Positions 16,550-26,856 are shown, numbered from the stretch's first letter. The stretch: DNA of 64,000 nt from Elusimicrobiota bacterium (GCA_016212795.1 JACRDT010000010.1:1-64000), one strand, 5' to 3'. The notes: a model not told the origin generated them from the sequence alone. Program-made: numbers and translations.

Positions 16550-17935
16550 ATGGAACAACGCTGGAAGACCATCATCGAGCCGTTCAAGATCAAGGTCGTC
16601 GAGCCCCTGGGCTTCACGACCGAGGATGAGCGCGAGAAGATCCTCCGGGAAGCCTGCTACAACATCTTCAACATCCGGGCCGAGCACGTGCTCGTCGACC
16701 TGCTGACCGACTCGGGGACGTCGGCCATGTCGGCCGAGCAATGGGCGGCGGTCATGAGAGGGGACGAATCCTACGCCGGGGCGCGCAGCTTCTTCGTCTT
16801 CGAGGGCGCCATCAGGAGGCTGACGGGCTACCGCCACGTCCTCCCCGTGCACCAGGGCAGGGCGGCGGAGAGGATCCTCTTCGGCGTCACGGGCGGGCCC
16901 GGCAAGACGGTCATCTCGAACTCCCATTTCGACACGACGCGGGCCAACGCCGAGGCCGCGGGCTGCGCCGCCCTCGACCTCCCGGCCCCGGGCGCCACGG
17001 ACTTCGACGTTCCCGGCGACTTCAAGGGGGACATCGACCTGGTCGCCCTGGAGGAAGCCATCCGCCGCATCGGGGCGGCCAACATCCCGATGATCGTCAT
17101 GACGGTGACCAACAACTCCCTCGGCGGCCAGCCGGTCTCGATGAGGAACCTGAGGGAGACGGCCAGGACCGCCCAGCACTACAAGATCCCCGTGATCATC
17201 GACGCGGCGCGCTTCGCCGAGAACGCTTTCTTCATCAAGCGGCGCGAGAGCGGCTACGCCGGCCGCAAGGTGGCTGACATCGCGGCGGAGATGTTCTCCT
17301 ACGGCTCGGGCTGCATGATGAGCTCGAAGAAGGACGCCTTCGCGAACATCGGCGGGTTCCTGGCGCTCAACGACCCCGAATGGACGAGGAAGGCGCGCGA
17401 GATCCTCATCCTCGGCGAGGGCTTCACCACCTACGGGGGCCTCGCCGGCAGGGACCTCGAGGCGGTCGCGCGGGGGCTGGAGGAGGTGCTCGACGAGCAG
17501 TACCTGACCTACAGGATCAGGTCCGTGGAGTACCTGGCGGAGGGCCTGCGCCGGGCGGGGGTGCCCATCGTCGAGCCTCCCGGCGGCCACGCGGTCTACG
17601 TCAACGCCAAGAAGTTCCTGCCCCACATCGGGCCCGAGGGCTACCCCGGGCAGGCCCTGGTCTGCGAGCTCTACCGGACCGCCGGCATCAGGGCGGTCGA
17701 GATCGGGTCGCTCATGTTCGGCAGGCGCGAAGGCGGGCGGTTCGTGCCGGCGCCCATGGAGCTCGTGAGGCTGGCCATCCCGCGCCGCGTCTACACCCAG
17801 AGCCATATCGATTTCGTCGTCGAGGTGTTCGGCGACATCGTCAAACGCAAGGACGCCATCGGGCCGATGCGCCTGCTGGAGGGTTCGGAGCGCCTGACGC
17901 ATTTCACGGCGAAGATGATGTGCGGGGCGGCATGA
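16550..17935 (+). CDS. tnaA: Tryptophanase
   Basis: The 461-aa product aligns end to end with beta-eliminating lyases. The ATG at 16550 matches the family N-terminus ('MEQRW..IEPFKIKVVEP'); a GTG at 16529 is possible. PLP is bound through Lys in 'MSSKKDAFANIGGF', with 'VHQGRAAERILF' and 'DAARFAENAFFIK' forming the cofactor site. Tyrosine phenol-lyase needs an Arg in its 'MERG' segment; here the region reads 'RAVEIGSLMFGR' as in tryptophanase, and the C-terminal 'LTHFTAKMM' has the tryptophanase His. So cleavage of L-tryptophan to indole, pyruvate and ammonia is the best call. The stop overlaps the next start (ATGA), coupling it to a sensor kinase. Confidence 0.88.
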   Translation: MEQRWKTIIEPFKIKVVEPLGFTTEDEREKILREACYNIFNIRAEHVLVDLLTDSGTSAMSAEQWAAVMRGDESYAGARSFFVFEGAIRRLTGYRHVLPVHQGRAAERILFGVTGGPGKTVISNSHFDTTRANAEAAGCAALDLPAPGATDFDVPGDFKGDIDLVALEEAIRRIGAANIPMIVMTVTNNSLGGQPVSMRNLRETARTAQHYKIPVIIDAARFAENAFFIKRRESGYAGRKVADIAAEMFSYGSGCMMSSKKDAFANIGGFLALNDPEWTRKAREILILGEGFTTYGGLAGRDLEAVARGLEEVLDEQYLTYRIRSVEYLAEGLRRAGVPIVEPPGGHAVYVNAKKFLPHIGPEGYPGQALVCELYRTAGIRAVEIGSLMFGRREGGRFVPAPMELVRLAIPRRVYTQSHIDFVVEVFGDIVKRKDAIGPMRLLEGSERLTHFTAKMMCGAA

Positions 17936-19920
17936 GCATGGACAAGGGCAAGCGGAAAGTCTACCTGATCACGCGGGAGCGCGGGTTCTCCCTCACGGTG
18001 GGGGCCGCCCTCAAGGACGAGCCGTTCGACCTCGCGGTGGTCGAGAGCGTGCGGGAGGCGGCGGTGGCCATGGGGACCGAGGAGGTCGCCATGCTCGTCG
18101 CCGACCTGGCGGCCGTGCCCATGGCCGAGCGCGAGATGCTTACTAGGGTCCACCGGGAGCGGGGGAACTTCGCCCTCTTCATGCTGGAGACCATCGAGAC
18201 GATCTCGCCCAAGGAGGCGGGCCCGTTGCGGCGGTTGTCCTGGCCGCTGCCTGCCGGGTTCGTCGACGCGGTGCGGGCCGTCGAGAAGCCCACGGTCTTC
18301 CTGGCCGACCAGGCGCTCTTCGCCGCCAAGGCCCTCCAGCTCCTGCTGCCGAGCGCCGGCATCCAGCCCATGGTCATGGAGGTCCATACCGGGGTGGGCC
18401 AGTTCGTGCTCGACCAGGTGAAGGTCCCGGACTCGCCGTCGGCCCCGCCGCCCACCCCCAGGAAGCGCAGCATCTGGGACAAGTTCAAGGGGGACGATGA
18501 GCCCGAGGCTCCGTCCTCGTCCGGCCCCCAGCTCCAGCACGTCGTGGTCGCCAATTTCCCCGGGACGGCCCTCCAGGCCGAGGCGTTCGACGTCCAGCTC
18601 AGGAAGGTCGCGCCGGAGACGCGGTGCTATCTGATCTCGGGGGCGGACCCTCTCCGCGCCGCGGTCAAATGCGTCCAGGAGGGCCAGCCGGTCTACCTGA
18701 TGCGCGACCAGCTCCAGCACCTCCTCCCCATCTACAGGAGCTCGATGGGCAAGGCGTCGGCGGGCGCGGCCCTCAAGGAGAGGGAGACGGTCGTGCTGCT
18801 CGACACCGACAAGGACGCCCAGGCCCAACTGGGCACGGCGCTCCTGGACGGCGGCTACGAGGTGATCGTCGCCCGGGACAGCGCGCACATGGAGAGCCTG
18901 GTCCAGAAGAAGGGGCAGCTGCACCTGGCCGTCATCGGCACGGCCATCGCCTACGCCAAGGGGACGGGCAAGGAGCTGGCCGCCAAGCTGCGCCAGGCCG
19001 ACTCGGACCTGCGCATCATCTTCATGGTGGACAAGTTCCCCATCGAGAGCGTCGTGGAGCGGCTGAGCGAGGTCGTCGAGCTCGGGGTCGACGACACCCT
19101 GATCAAGCCGGTCAAGCCCGTCCATCTGCTGACGGCCGCCGAGAAGGCCCTCCAGCGCCGGCGCGACATCATGGAGATCAAGCGCCTGAACAAGGAGATG
19201 GAGGAGAAGAACGCCCAGCTCGCCCAGATCAACAGCTTCCAGACCAAGTTCTTCCAGATGGTGGCCCACGACGTCAAGAACCCCCTGACCGCGATCCTGG
19301 GCTATTGCGAGGTCATCGCGGCCAAGCTCCGCGACAACGCCGACGCCATCAAGTACTCCTCCCACATCCACTCCGCGGCCAAGGCCCTGAACATGCTCAT
19401 CTCCGACCTGGTGGACTTGGCCGCCATCGAGTCCGGCAAGCTGCGCGTGGACATGGTGTCCGTGGACCTGGCGACCGTGGTCAACGAGGTCAGGTCCCGC
19501 ATCGACGTCGTCGCCGGGCAGCGCAAGATCTCCTTCGGCGTGCTGGTCCCGCCGGGCATCCCGTCCCTTGCCGGGGACCCCAACCGGCTGGGGCAGGTGA
19601 TCCAGAACCTGTGCACCAACGCCATCCAGTACACCAAGGAGGGCGGCTCGGTCGGCATCCGGGTGGACCTCTCGCCGCAGTGGGTCACCGTGAGCGTCCT
19701 CGACACCGGCATCGGCATCGCCAAAGAGGACATCCCCAAGGTATGGCAGCGGTTCTTCCAGACGGCCGAGGCCCAGAAGATGCGCAAGGGCGGCTTCGGC
19801 CTGGGCCTCAAGATCGCCCGCGAGATCGTGCAGCGCCACGGCGGGGAGATGGGGCTCGAGTCGGAGCTGGGCAAGGGCTCCCGGTTCTTCTTCACCCTGC
19901 CGATGCCCAAGGCTTCGTGA
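17932..19920 (+). CDS. Sensor histidine kinase with degenerate receiver-like domains
   Basis: The 662-aa soluble protein has no membrane segment. Residues ~8-130 and ~200-270 look like receiver-like folds separated by a proline-rich linker; ~285-410 is another ('ETVVLLDTDKDAQAQLGTAL' to 'DDTLIKPVKPVHLLTA') that keeps the Lys-Pro but has Gly where the phospho-acceptor Asp should be ('LAVIGTAIA'). After a coiled coil (~415-440) comes a canonical kinase: H-box 'FFQMVAHDVKNPLTAILGY', N-box 'NLCTNAIQYTK', G1 'DTGIGIA', G2 'GGFGLGLKIA'. It overlaps tnaA (ATGA) and the glycolate oxidase gene (GTGA). Input must be cytoplasmic; no response regulator is adjacent. Confidence 0.85.
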   Translation: MSMDKGKRKVYLITRERGFSLTVGAALKDEPFDLAVVESVREAAVAMGTEEVAMLVADLAAVPMAEREMLTRVHRERGNFALFMLETIETISPKEAGPLRRLSWPLPAGFVDAVRAVEKPTVFLADQALFAAKALQLLLPSAGIQPMVMEVHTGVGQFVLDQVKVPDSPSAPPPTPRKRSIWDKFKGDDEPEAPSSSGPQLQHVVVANFPGTALQAEAFDVQLRKVAPETRCYLISGADPLRAAVKCVQEGQPVYLMRDQLQHLLPIYRSSMGKASAGAALKERETVVLLDTDKDAQAQLGTALLDGGYEVIVARDSAHMESLVQKKGQLHLAVIGTAIAYAKGTGKELAAKLRQADSDLRIIFMVDKFPIESVVERLSEVVELGVDDTLIKPVKPVHLLTAAEKALQRRRDIMEIKRLNKEMEEKNAQLAQINSFQTKFFQMVAHDVKNPLTAILGYCEVIAAKLRDNADAIKYSSHIHSAAKALNMLISDLVDLAAIESGKLRVDMVSVDLATVVNEVRSRIDVVAGQRKISFGVLVPPGIPSLAGDPNRLGQVIQNLCTNAIQYTKEGGSVGIRVDLSPQWVTVSVLDTGIGIAKEDIPKVWQRFFQTAEAQKMRKGGFGLGLKIAREIVQRHGGEMGLESELGKGSRFFFTLPMPKAS

Positions 19921-21938
19921 GGCTCGACTCCCTCGAGCCCCGCCTCTCCCCCGGAGCCCTCTTCCTCCGCGACGCGGCCGAGCTGGCGGCCTACGCCTAT
20001 GACGCCGCCGTGCGGGGCGAGCCCCCGGCCGCCGTGGTCCTGGCGCGCTCCGCCGCCGACGTCGTCGAGACGGTGCGCTTCTGCGCCCGCGAAGGTCTGC
20101 CGTTCACGGCTCGCGGGGCGGGGACCAACCTGTGCGGCGGGACCGTTCCCGCGCCCGGGGGGCTGCTGCTCTCCACCGCCAAGCTCGACCGCATCCTGGA
20201 GATCGACACCGGCCGCGCTTTCGCCCTGGTCGAGCCCGGCGTGGTCAACCAGAGCCTCCAGAAGCGCCTCGAGCCCCTGGGCTGCTTCTACGCCCCGGAC
20301 CCGGCCAGCCAGCGGGTCTGCACCATCGGCGGCAACATCGGGGAGAACGCCGGCGGCCCGCGCTGCCTGAAGTACGGCGTCACCGTCAACCACCTGCTGG
20401 CCCTCGAGGCGGTCATGGCGGACGGCTCGCTCGAGAGGTTCGCGGCCTCGGACGGCGGCCCCGACATCGTCAGCCTCCTGGCGGGCTCGGAAGGCACCCT
20501 GGGGGTGGTGACCAAGGCCTGGCTCAAGATCCTCCCCTTGCCCGAGGCAGTGCAGACCTTCCTGGCCGGGTTCGACACCCTCGAGGCCGCGATGGAGTGC
20601 GTCGCCCAGGTCATCGCCGCGGGGGTGGTCCCCCGGGCGCTCGAGTCCCTGGACAAGGCCACGGTCGACTCGGTGGAGCAGTACACCCGCAGCGGGTACC
20701 CCAGGACTTCGGCGGTGCTGCTCATCGAGCTCGACGGCCCGAGGGAGGACGTGGGCCGGGAGGCGGCGGTGATCGAGGATGTCTGCGGCCGCATGGGCGC
20801 CAAGGAGTTCCGCCGAGCCTCCTCGGCGTCCGAGCGCGACCGGCTCTGGGAGGGCCGGCGGGGCGCCTACCCCGCCACGACGAGGCTCGCGCCCAACGTC
20901 CTCGTGGAGGACGGCGTGGTGCCCCGCGACAAGCTCCCCGAGGCGGTGCGGCGCCTTCGGGCCATCGGCTCCAGGCATCGCGTACGGTGCTCGCTGGTCT
21001 TCCACGCCGGCGACGGGAACCTGCACCCGAACATCTCCTACGACGAGAGGGATGCTTCGGAGACGGCGCGGGTGCGCGAGGCCGGCATGGAGATGCTCCG
21101 GGCCTGCGTCGAGCTGGGAGGGACGATCTCCGGCGAGCACGGCATCGGGCTGGAGAAGCGCGCCGCCATGGGCTGGATGTTCGAGCCCGCGGCCCTCGAG
21201 CTCTTCCGGCGGCTCAAGGAGGCCTTCGACCCCGCGGGCCTGGCCAACCCGGGGAAGATCCTGCTCCCTCCCGGTTCGGAGTCCGCCGTCCCTCCGGGGA
21301 TGTCTCCGATCTTGGCGCCGCCGCGCCGGGAGTTGAGCCAGGCCGCCCGGCACGTCGTGGAGCGCCTGCGTCAGAGCGCGGCCGAAGGCCGGGGGATGCT
21401 CGTCAGCGGGAGCGGCTCGCGCCTGCCTCGGGACATCCCGGGCCGGGAGGGGCTGACCCCGATCGTGACGGCGGGCATGAAGGCCGTCCTGGACCTGGAC
21501 CGGGGGAACTGCACGGTGACGGTGGAGGCGGGCGCCTCCATCCACGCCCTGCACCTCGAGCTCGCCTCCCAGGGGCGTCACCTGCGGTTCCCCAAGACGG
21601 GGGGCACGCTGGGCGGGGCCCTGGCGAGCAAGGCCTGGCTCGGGGCGCGCGACGACCTCCTGGGGATGCGGCTCGCCCTGGCCGACGGCACGGTGATCGC
21701 CTTGGGGGGCAAGGTCGTCAAGAACGTCGCGGGCTACGACGTCGGGCGCCTGCTCCTGGGCTCCTGGGGGACCCTGGCCGTGATCCTGGACGCGACCTTC
21801 AAGGTCTACGCCCTGCCTTGCCGGGGGCTGCCGCCCGAGGCCGTGCCGGTGCCGCTGGCGGCGGGGCCGTGGCAGAGGAGGGTCAAGGACGCCTTCGACC
21901 CTCGCAACCTTCTCAACCCCTGGCTCCACGGATCATGA
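19917..21938 (+). CDS. FAD-linked oxidase, GlcD-GlcE fusion (glycolate/lactate oxidase type)
   Basis: The GTG at 19917 overlaps the kinase stop (GTGA). The 673-aa product has a complete GlcD module: FAD-binding 'TARGAGTNLCGGTVP' and 'GGNIGENAGGPRCLKYG' (~60-150), then the FAD-oxidase C domain with 'HAGDGNLHPNISYDE' and 'GTISGEHGIGLEKRAAMGW' (~360-430). From ~470 on there is a second FAD-binding half like GlcE: 'FPKTGGTLGGALASKAWLG' and 'LGGKVVKNVAGYDVGRLL'. In most bacteria these are separate subunits. The Fe-S partner GlcF is encoded at 23886, beyond an oppositely oriented kinase gene. Expected reaction: oxidation of a 2-hydroxyacid with electron transfer to the chain; the substrate is not certain. 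Confidence 0.87.
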   Translation: MRLDSLEPRLSPGALFLRDAAELAAYAYDAAVRGEPPAAVVLARSAADVVETVRFCAREGLPFTARGAGTNLCGGTVPAPGGLLLSTAKLDRILEIDTGRAFALVEPGVVNQSLQKRLEPLGCFYAPDPASQRVCTIGGNIGENAGGPRCLKYGVTVNHLLALEAVMADGSLERFAASDGGPDIVSLLAGSEGTLGVVTKAWLKILPLPEAVQTFLAGFDTLEAAMECVAQVIAAGVVPRALESLDKATVDSVEQYTRSGYPRTSAVLLIELDGPREDVGREAAVIEDVCGRMGAKEFRRASSASERDRLWEGRRGAYPATTRLAPNVLVEDGVVPRDKLPEAVRRLRAIGSRHRVRCSLVFHAGDGNLHPNISYDERDASETARVREAGMEMLRACVELGGTISGEHGIGLEKRAAMGWMFEPAALELFRRLKEAFDPAGLANPGKILLPPGSESAVPPGMSPILAPPRRELSQAARHVVERLRQSAAEGRGMLVSGSGSRLPRDIPGREGLTPIVTAGMKAVLDLDRGNCTVTVEAGASIHALHLELASQGRHLRFPKTGGTLGGALASKAWLGARDDLLGMRLALADGTVIALGGKVVKNVAGYDVGRLLLGSWGTLAVILDATFKVYALPCRGLPPEAVPVPLAAGPWQRRVKDAFDPRNLLNPWLHGS

Positions 21939-21951
21939 GGGGCGAAGGACG

Positions 21952-23769
<1,818 letters not shown>

Positions 23770-23844
23770 TTCCTTAAAAGTGACGAGGATGCTATCGTAT
23801 TTTACTATTAGTCTATCCCGTTCGTCGCATGATATCAACTAAAA

Positions 23845-23875
23845 AATGGTAACTTAATGAAGACGGAATGGTAAC
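23845..23875 (+). promoter_or_regulatory. Direct repeat AATGGTAAC x2 upstream of the GlcF-like gene
   Basis: AATGGTAAC occurs at 23845-23853 and 23867-23875, 22 bp apart (about two helical turns), in an AT-rich stretch just upstream of the ATG at 23886 and within the divergent promoter region of the kinase gene. It could be a tandem regulator site. Confidence 0.35.
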
Positions 23876-23885
23876 GGATAACTGA

Positions 23886-25202
23886 ATGGGCAGCGTCTTG
23901 GGCCGGCTCGTGACGGACCTCGGGGAGAGGTCCACCTACGACGCGGCGAGCCAGTGCAGCCGCTGCGGGTACTGCGAGCAGGCTTGCCCCACCTACGTCG
24001 CGACCGGGCGGGAGTCGCGCTCGGGCCGGGGCCGCAACCAGCTCGTGCGCCGCGTCCTGGAGGGCGGCCCCTCCGGTTCTCCCGAGCTCCGCGAGGCGCT
24101 CTCGACCTGCCTCCTCTGCGGGGCATGCACGAGCGCCTGCTACGCGCGCGTGCCGACCGCCGACATCGTGCTGGAGGGCCGCCGGATGCTGGGGGCCGCG
24201 CCGCGATGGGTCGAGAGGCTGTTGAGCTTCGTGATACTGCGCCCGGGCCTGTTGGACCGGGCGCTCAAGCTGGCGTTCCTATTCAAGAAAGCCGGCCTTT
24301 CTCGGTTGGCCTCGAAGACCGGCTTTTTGAGCTTGCTGGGCCTTGAGTGGCTTGCCGTGGCGGATGTCCATGTGGATGAGGCGCCATCCGAATTCCTCGT
24401 CGATAAGCTGAGAACCATGCCGTCCTCTGAAAGGCCGGCATGGTTCTATCTGGCCTCCTGCGGCCCGAACTACCTCTTCCCGCGTGTCGGGCTGGCGACC
24501 TTCAAGGCGCTCTCGTCGTTGCGGGGCCCGGGCCGGCTCGTGGCGAGCCCCTGCTGCGGGCTGGTGTGCTACAACTACGGCGACGTCGGCGCCGCCAGGG
24601 AGCTCTCCCGCCGGGTGATCGAGCGCTGGGAGGCCGAGGCGGCCCGCGTCGAGGGCGGGGGCGAACTTCCCGTCGTGGTGGACTGCTCGTCCTGCGCCGC
24701 GCACATGAAGTCCTACCCGCAGCTCAACCTAGACGACGCCGGGTGGAGGCGCCGCGCCGAGCTCTTCGCCGGCCGGGTCAGGGACGTCGTGGAGGTGTAC
24801 GCCGAGTGCCCGCTTCCCCCGGCGGGGCTCCCCGGGACCGTCACCTACCACGAGTCCTGCCGCTGCCGGCACGGGCAGGGGATCGTGGACGCCCCGCGGT
24901 CGGTCTTGCGCGCCGTGGCGGCGGAGCGGTTCGTGGAGATGCCCGATTCAGACGCGTGCTGCGGCGGCGCCGGGGCCTTCGCGTTCTCCCACCAGGAGCT
25001 CTCCGACGCCCTGCTGCGCCGCAAGGTCGGCAACATCGCGTCGGTCCAGGCCCGATGGGTGGCCGCGAGCGCGACGTCCTGCCTCATCCAGCTTGCCCGC
25101 GGCCTGAAGAATTACTATCCTGACGCCAAGGTCCTCCACCTGAGCGAGATCGTCGCCGCGGCGGTGAGCGAGCGGGAAGAAGAAAAAGGGAATACTTCAT
25201 GA
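23886..25202 (+). CDS. GlcF-type (Fe-S)-binding oxidoreductase subunit
   Basis: The 438-aa product has two [4Fe-4S] motifs near the N-terminus ('CSRCGYCEQACP' at ~22-33 and 'CLLCGACTSACYARVPT' at ~78-94) and two CCG-type cysteine-rich domains ('LASCGPNYLFP' ... 'ASPCCGLVCYNYG' and 'YHESCRCRHGQG' ... 'DACCGGAGAFAFS'). This is the layout of GlcF, which passes electrons from the GlcD/E flavins to the membrane. It completes the enzyme encoded at 19917-21938 despite the inverted kinase gene between them. The start has no good Shine-Dalgarno. Cytoplasmic, membrane-associated. Confidence 0.87.
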   Translation: MGSVLGRLVTDLGERSTYDAASQCSRCGYCEQACPTYVATGRESRSGRGRNQLVRRVLEGGPSGSPELREALSTCLLCGACTSACYARVPTADIVLEGRRMLGAAPRWVERLLSFVILRPGLLDRALKLAFLFKKAGLSRLASKTGFLSLLGLEWLAVADVHVDEAPSEFLVDKLRTMPSSERPAWFYLASCGPNYLFPRVGLATFKALSSLRGPGRLVASPCCGLVCYNYGDVGAARELSRRVIERWEAEAARVEGGGELPVVVDCSSCAAHMKSYPQLNLDDAGWRRRAELFAGRVRDVVEVYAECPLPPAGLPGTVTYHESCRCRHGQGIVDAPRSVLRAVAAERFVEMPDSDACCGGAGAFAFSHQELSDALLRRKVGNIASVQARWVAASATSCLIQLARGLKNYYPDAKVLHLSEIVAAAVSEREEEKGNTS

Positions 25203-25210
25203 AACGGCTT

Positions 25211-25253
25211 TGCCCCCACGGACGGAAGCACCCTCCCCGCGGGGGAGGGCGCT
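25211..25253. repeat. GC-rich palindromic (REP-like) element, copy A
   Basis: GCCCCCACGG (25212-25221) is followed by a perfect stem CCCTCCCC/GGGGAGGG with GCG loop (25231-25249), flanked by AGC/GCT. A sister element with the same order lies at 26477-26511. The right arm of the stem contains the GGAGGG that serves as Shine-Dalgarno for the HD-GYP gene at 25257. Confidence 0.6.
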
Positions 25254-25256
25254 AGC

Positions 25257-26432
25257 ATGGGCCGCCGGCAGGAGCTCGAGAAGCGCCAGATGCTGCTGGC
25301 GCGTTTCGGCCGGATCATCGCCGTCGAGACCAGGCTGGACTCCCTGCTCACCCTCATCGCCGAGGAGGTCCGCCGGATCCTGGACGCCGACCGCTGCTCG
25401 GTCTTCCTCGTGGACACCTACAAGGGCGAGCTGTGGACCAAGGTCGCCCTCGGCGTCGGCGAGAAGATCCTGCGCATCCCCCTGGGGCGCGGCATCGCCG
25501 GGTTCGTGGCGAAGACCGGCAACGCCATCAACATCCGCGACGCCTACAGGGATCCCCGCTTCAACCAGGACCTCGACCGGATCACCGGGTACCAGACCAA
25601 GAACGCCCTGGCGGTGCCGCTCAAGGGCAGGGACGGCAAGATCCTCGGCGTCTTCGAGGTCCTCAACAAGAACAAGAGCGCCTTCAACGACGAGGACGAG
25701 GGCTTCCTGCGCATCCTCGCGACCATCGCCGCCTCCTTCATCGAGAACGCGACGCTCTACGACGAGCTCCGGCGGTCGCACCTCGAGACCATCTACCGCA
25801 TGGCTCTGGTGGCGGAGTTCCGCGACCAGGAGGACACCGGCAAGCACCTGCGCCGCATGAGCCGCTTCTCCGGCATCCTCGGCGCGGGGATGGGCCTGGG
25901 CTACGAGGAGGCCGAGGACATCCGCTACGCGGCGCCCCTCCACGACGTGGGCAAGGTCGCCATCCCGGACACCATCCTGCGCAAGCCCGGCAAGCTCGAC
26001 GCGGCCGAGTACGAGGAGATGAAGCGCCACACCATCTACGGCAGCCAGATGCTGGCCCGGGCCGAGAGCCGGCTCCTGCGCCTGGCGGCGCGCATCGCCG
26101 TCGCGCACCACGAGCACTTCGACGGGACGGGCTACCCCCACCAGCTCAAGGGCGACCTCATCCCGACGGAGGCCAGGATCGTCGCGGTCGCCGACGTCTT
26201 CGACGCGCTGGCCTCGGAGCGCGTCTACAAGGGCGCCTGGAGCGTCGACGAGGCCCGCGGCTACATCCTCGAGCGGTCCGGCACGCTCTTCGACCCGGAC
26301 GTCTGCGCCTCGTTCGACAAGCGCTTCGACGAGCTGCGCTCGGTCCTCGAGGAGGAGAGCCGCCGCGTCGTGCCCGAGGACGCGCCGGGCCCCGGCGCCC
26401 GGAAGGGGCAGCAACCCAAGCCCGGGGTATAG
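25257..26432 (+). CDS. GAF-HD-GYP domain protein, predicted cyclic-di-GMP phosphodiesterase
   Basis: The 391-aa soluble protein has a GAF sensor domain at ~15-170 ('RRILDADRCSVFLVDTYKGE', 'GRGIAGFVAKTG', 'NALAVPLKGRDGKILGVFEV') and an HD-GYP domain at ~180-360 with the HD pair in 'PLHDVGKVAIPD' and the GYP signature in 'HHEHFDGTGYPHQLKGD'. All metal ligands expected of active c-di-GMP phosphodiesterases seem present. The ATG at 25257 has GGAGGG 7 nt upstream, but that site lies in the right arm of a perfect palindrome (25231-25249), so folding of the leader RNA could hide it. No diguanylate cyclase is visible in the window. Confidence 0.9.
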   Translation: MGRRQELEKRQMLLARFGRIIAVETRLDSLLTLIAEEVRRILDADRCSVFLVDTYKGELWTKVALGVGEKILRIPLGRGIAGFVAKTGNAINIRDAYRDPRFNQDLDRITGYQTKNALAVPLKGRDGKILGVFEVLNKNKSAFNDEDEGFLRILATIAASFIENATLYDELRRSHLETIYRMALVAEFRDQEDTGKHLRRMSRFSGILGAGMGLGYEEAEDIRYAAPLHDVGKVAIPDTILRKPGKLDAAEYEEMKRHTIYGSQMLARAESRLLRLAARIAVAHHEHFDGTGYPHQLKGDLIPTEARIVAVADVFDALASERVYKGAWSVDEARGYILERSGTLFDPDVCASFDKRFDELRSVLEEESRRVVPEDAPGPGARKGQQPKPGV

Positions 26433-26465
26433 TATAATAGGGACCGCGGGAGAGAGGCATTTCCC

Positions 26466-26516
26466 CGCAAGCGTCAGCCCCCACGGCTGCGCGCCTCCCC
26501 GTAGGGGAGGCTTGCG
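26466..26516. repeat. GC-rich palindromic (REP-like) element, copy B
   Basis: GCCCCCACGG (26477-26486) then a perfect stem GCCTCCCC/GGGGAGGC with GTA loop (26493-26511); outer arms CGCAAGC (26466-26472) and GCTTGCG (26510-26516) are also complementary. It shares order and sequence with the element at 25211-25253 and ends 4 nt before tRNA-Gly; it may terminate the HD-GYP transcript. Confidence 0.55.
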
Positions 26517-26520
26517 ACAG

Positions 26521-26594
26521 GCGGGCGTGGTTCAGTGGTAGAACGCTACCTTGCCAAGGTAGAGATGAGGGTTCGATTCCCTTCGCCCGCTCCA
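26521..26594 (+). tRNA. tRNA-Gly (GCC), CCA encoded
   Basis: Acceptor GCGGGCG / CGCCCGC, D arm GTTCAGTGGTAGAAC, anticodon stem-loop CTACC-TTGCCAA-GGTAG with anticodon GCC, T arm AGGGTTCGATTCCCT, discriminator T and encoded CCA at 26592-26594. Confidence 0.97.
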
Positions 26595-26615
26595 GTTCCC
26601 CGACCTGAGTCCCCG

Positions 26616-26643
26616 ACGACAGCCCGCGGCGGGCTGTCGTTTT
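26616..26643 (+). terminator. Rho-independent terminator after tRNA-Gly
   Basis: ACGACAGCCC (26616-26625) pairs perfectly with GGGCTGTCGT (26631-26640) around a GCGGC loop and is followed by TTTT. Confidence 0.9.
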
Positions 26644-26722
26644 CTGGAGGGCACTCTAAGAGCCTATCCCGAAACCCCCGCGGCGCGGAGTTCCAAGCGG
26701 GGGGGAGGGCCCTTTTCGTCTT

Positions 26723-26762
26723 CATATAACTATGATTCGACAAGTCGAATCATAGTTATATG
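26723..26762. repeat. Perfect 40-bp AT-rich palindrome
   Basis: CATATAACTATGATTCGAC (26723-26741) and its exact reverse complement (26744-26762) are separated only by AA. It is strikingly AT-rich in a very GC-rich region. It lies ~80 nt after the tRNA-Gly terminator and ~95 nt before a promoter for the next gene. The remaining intergenic bases (26644-26722 and 26763-26856) show nothing else I can name. Confidence 0.9.
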
Positions 26763-26856
26763 GAGGCCAGGCTCAGCGGCGTGACGATCGCTCAAAGACG
26801 CGCTTGCCCCAAGTCGGGCCCGCCGAAAAGAGGGTGAGGTCGAGGATTTTTCGCCA

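Noticed and set aside
16550..17935. Tyrosine phenol-lyase
   Set aside because: The segment that must supply the substrate-carboxyl Arg (MERG) reads VEIGS, as in tryptophanase.
26535..26729. Short ORF over tRNA-Gly
   Set aside because: It runs through the tRNA and its terminator; no ribosome site.
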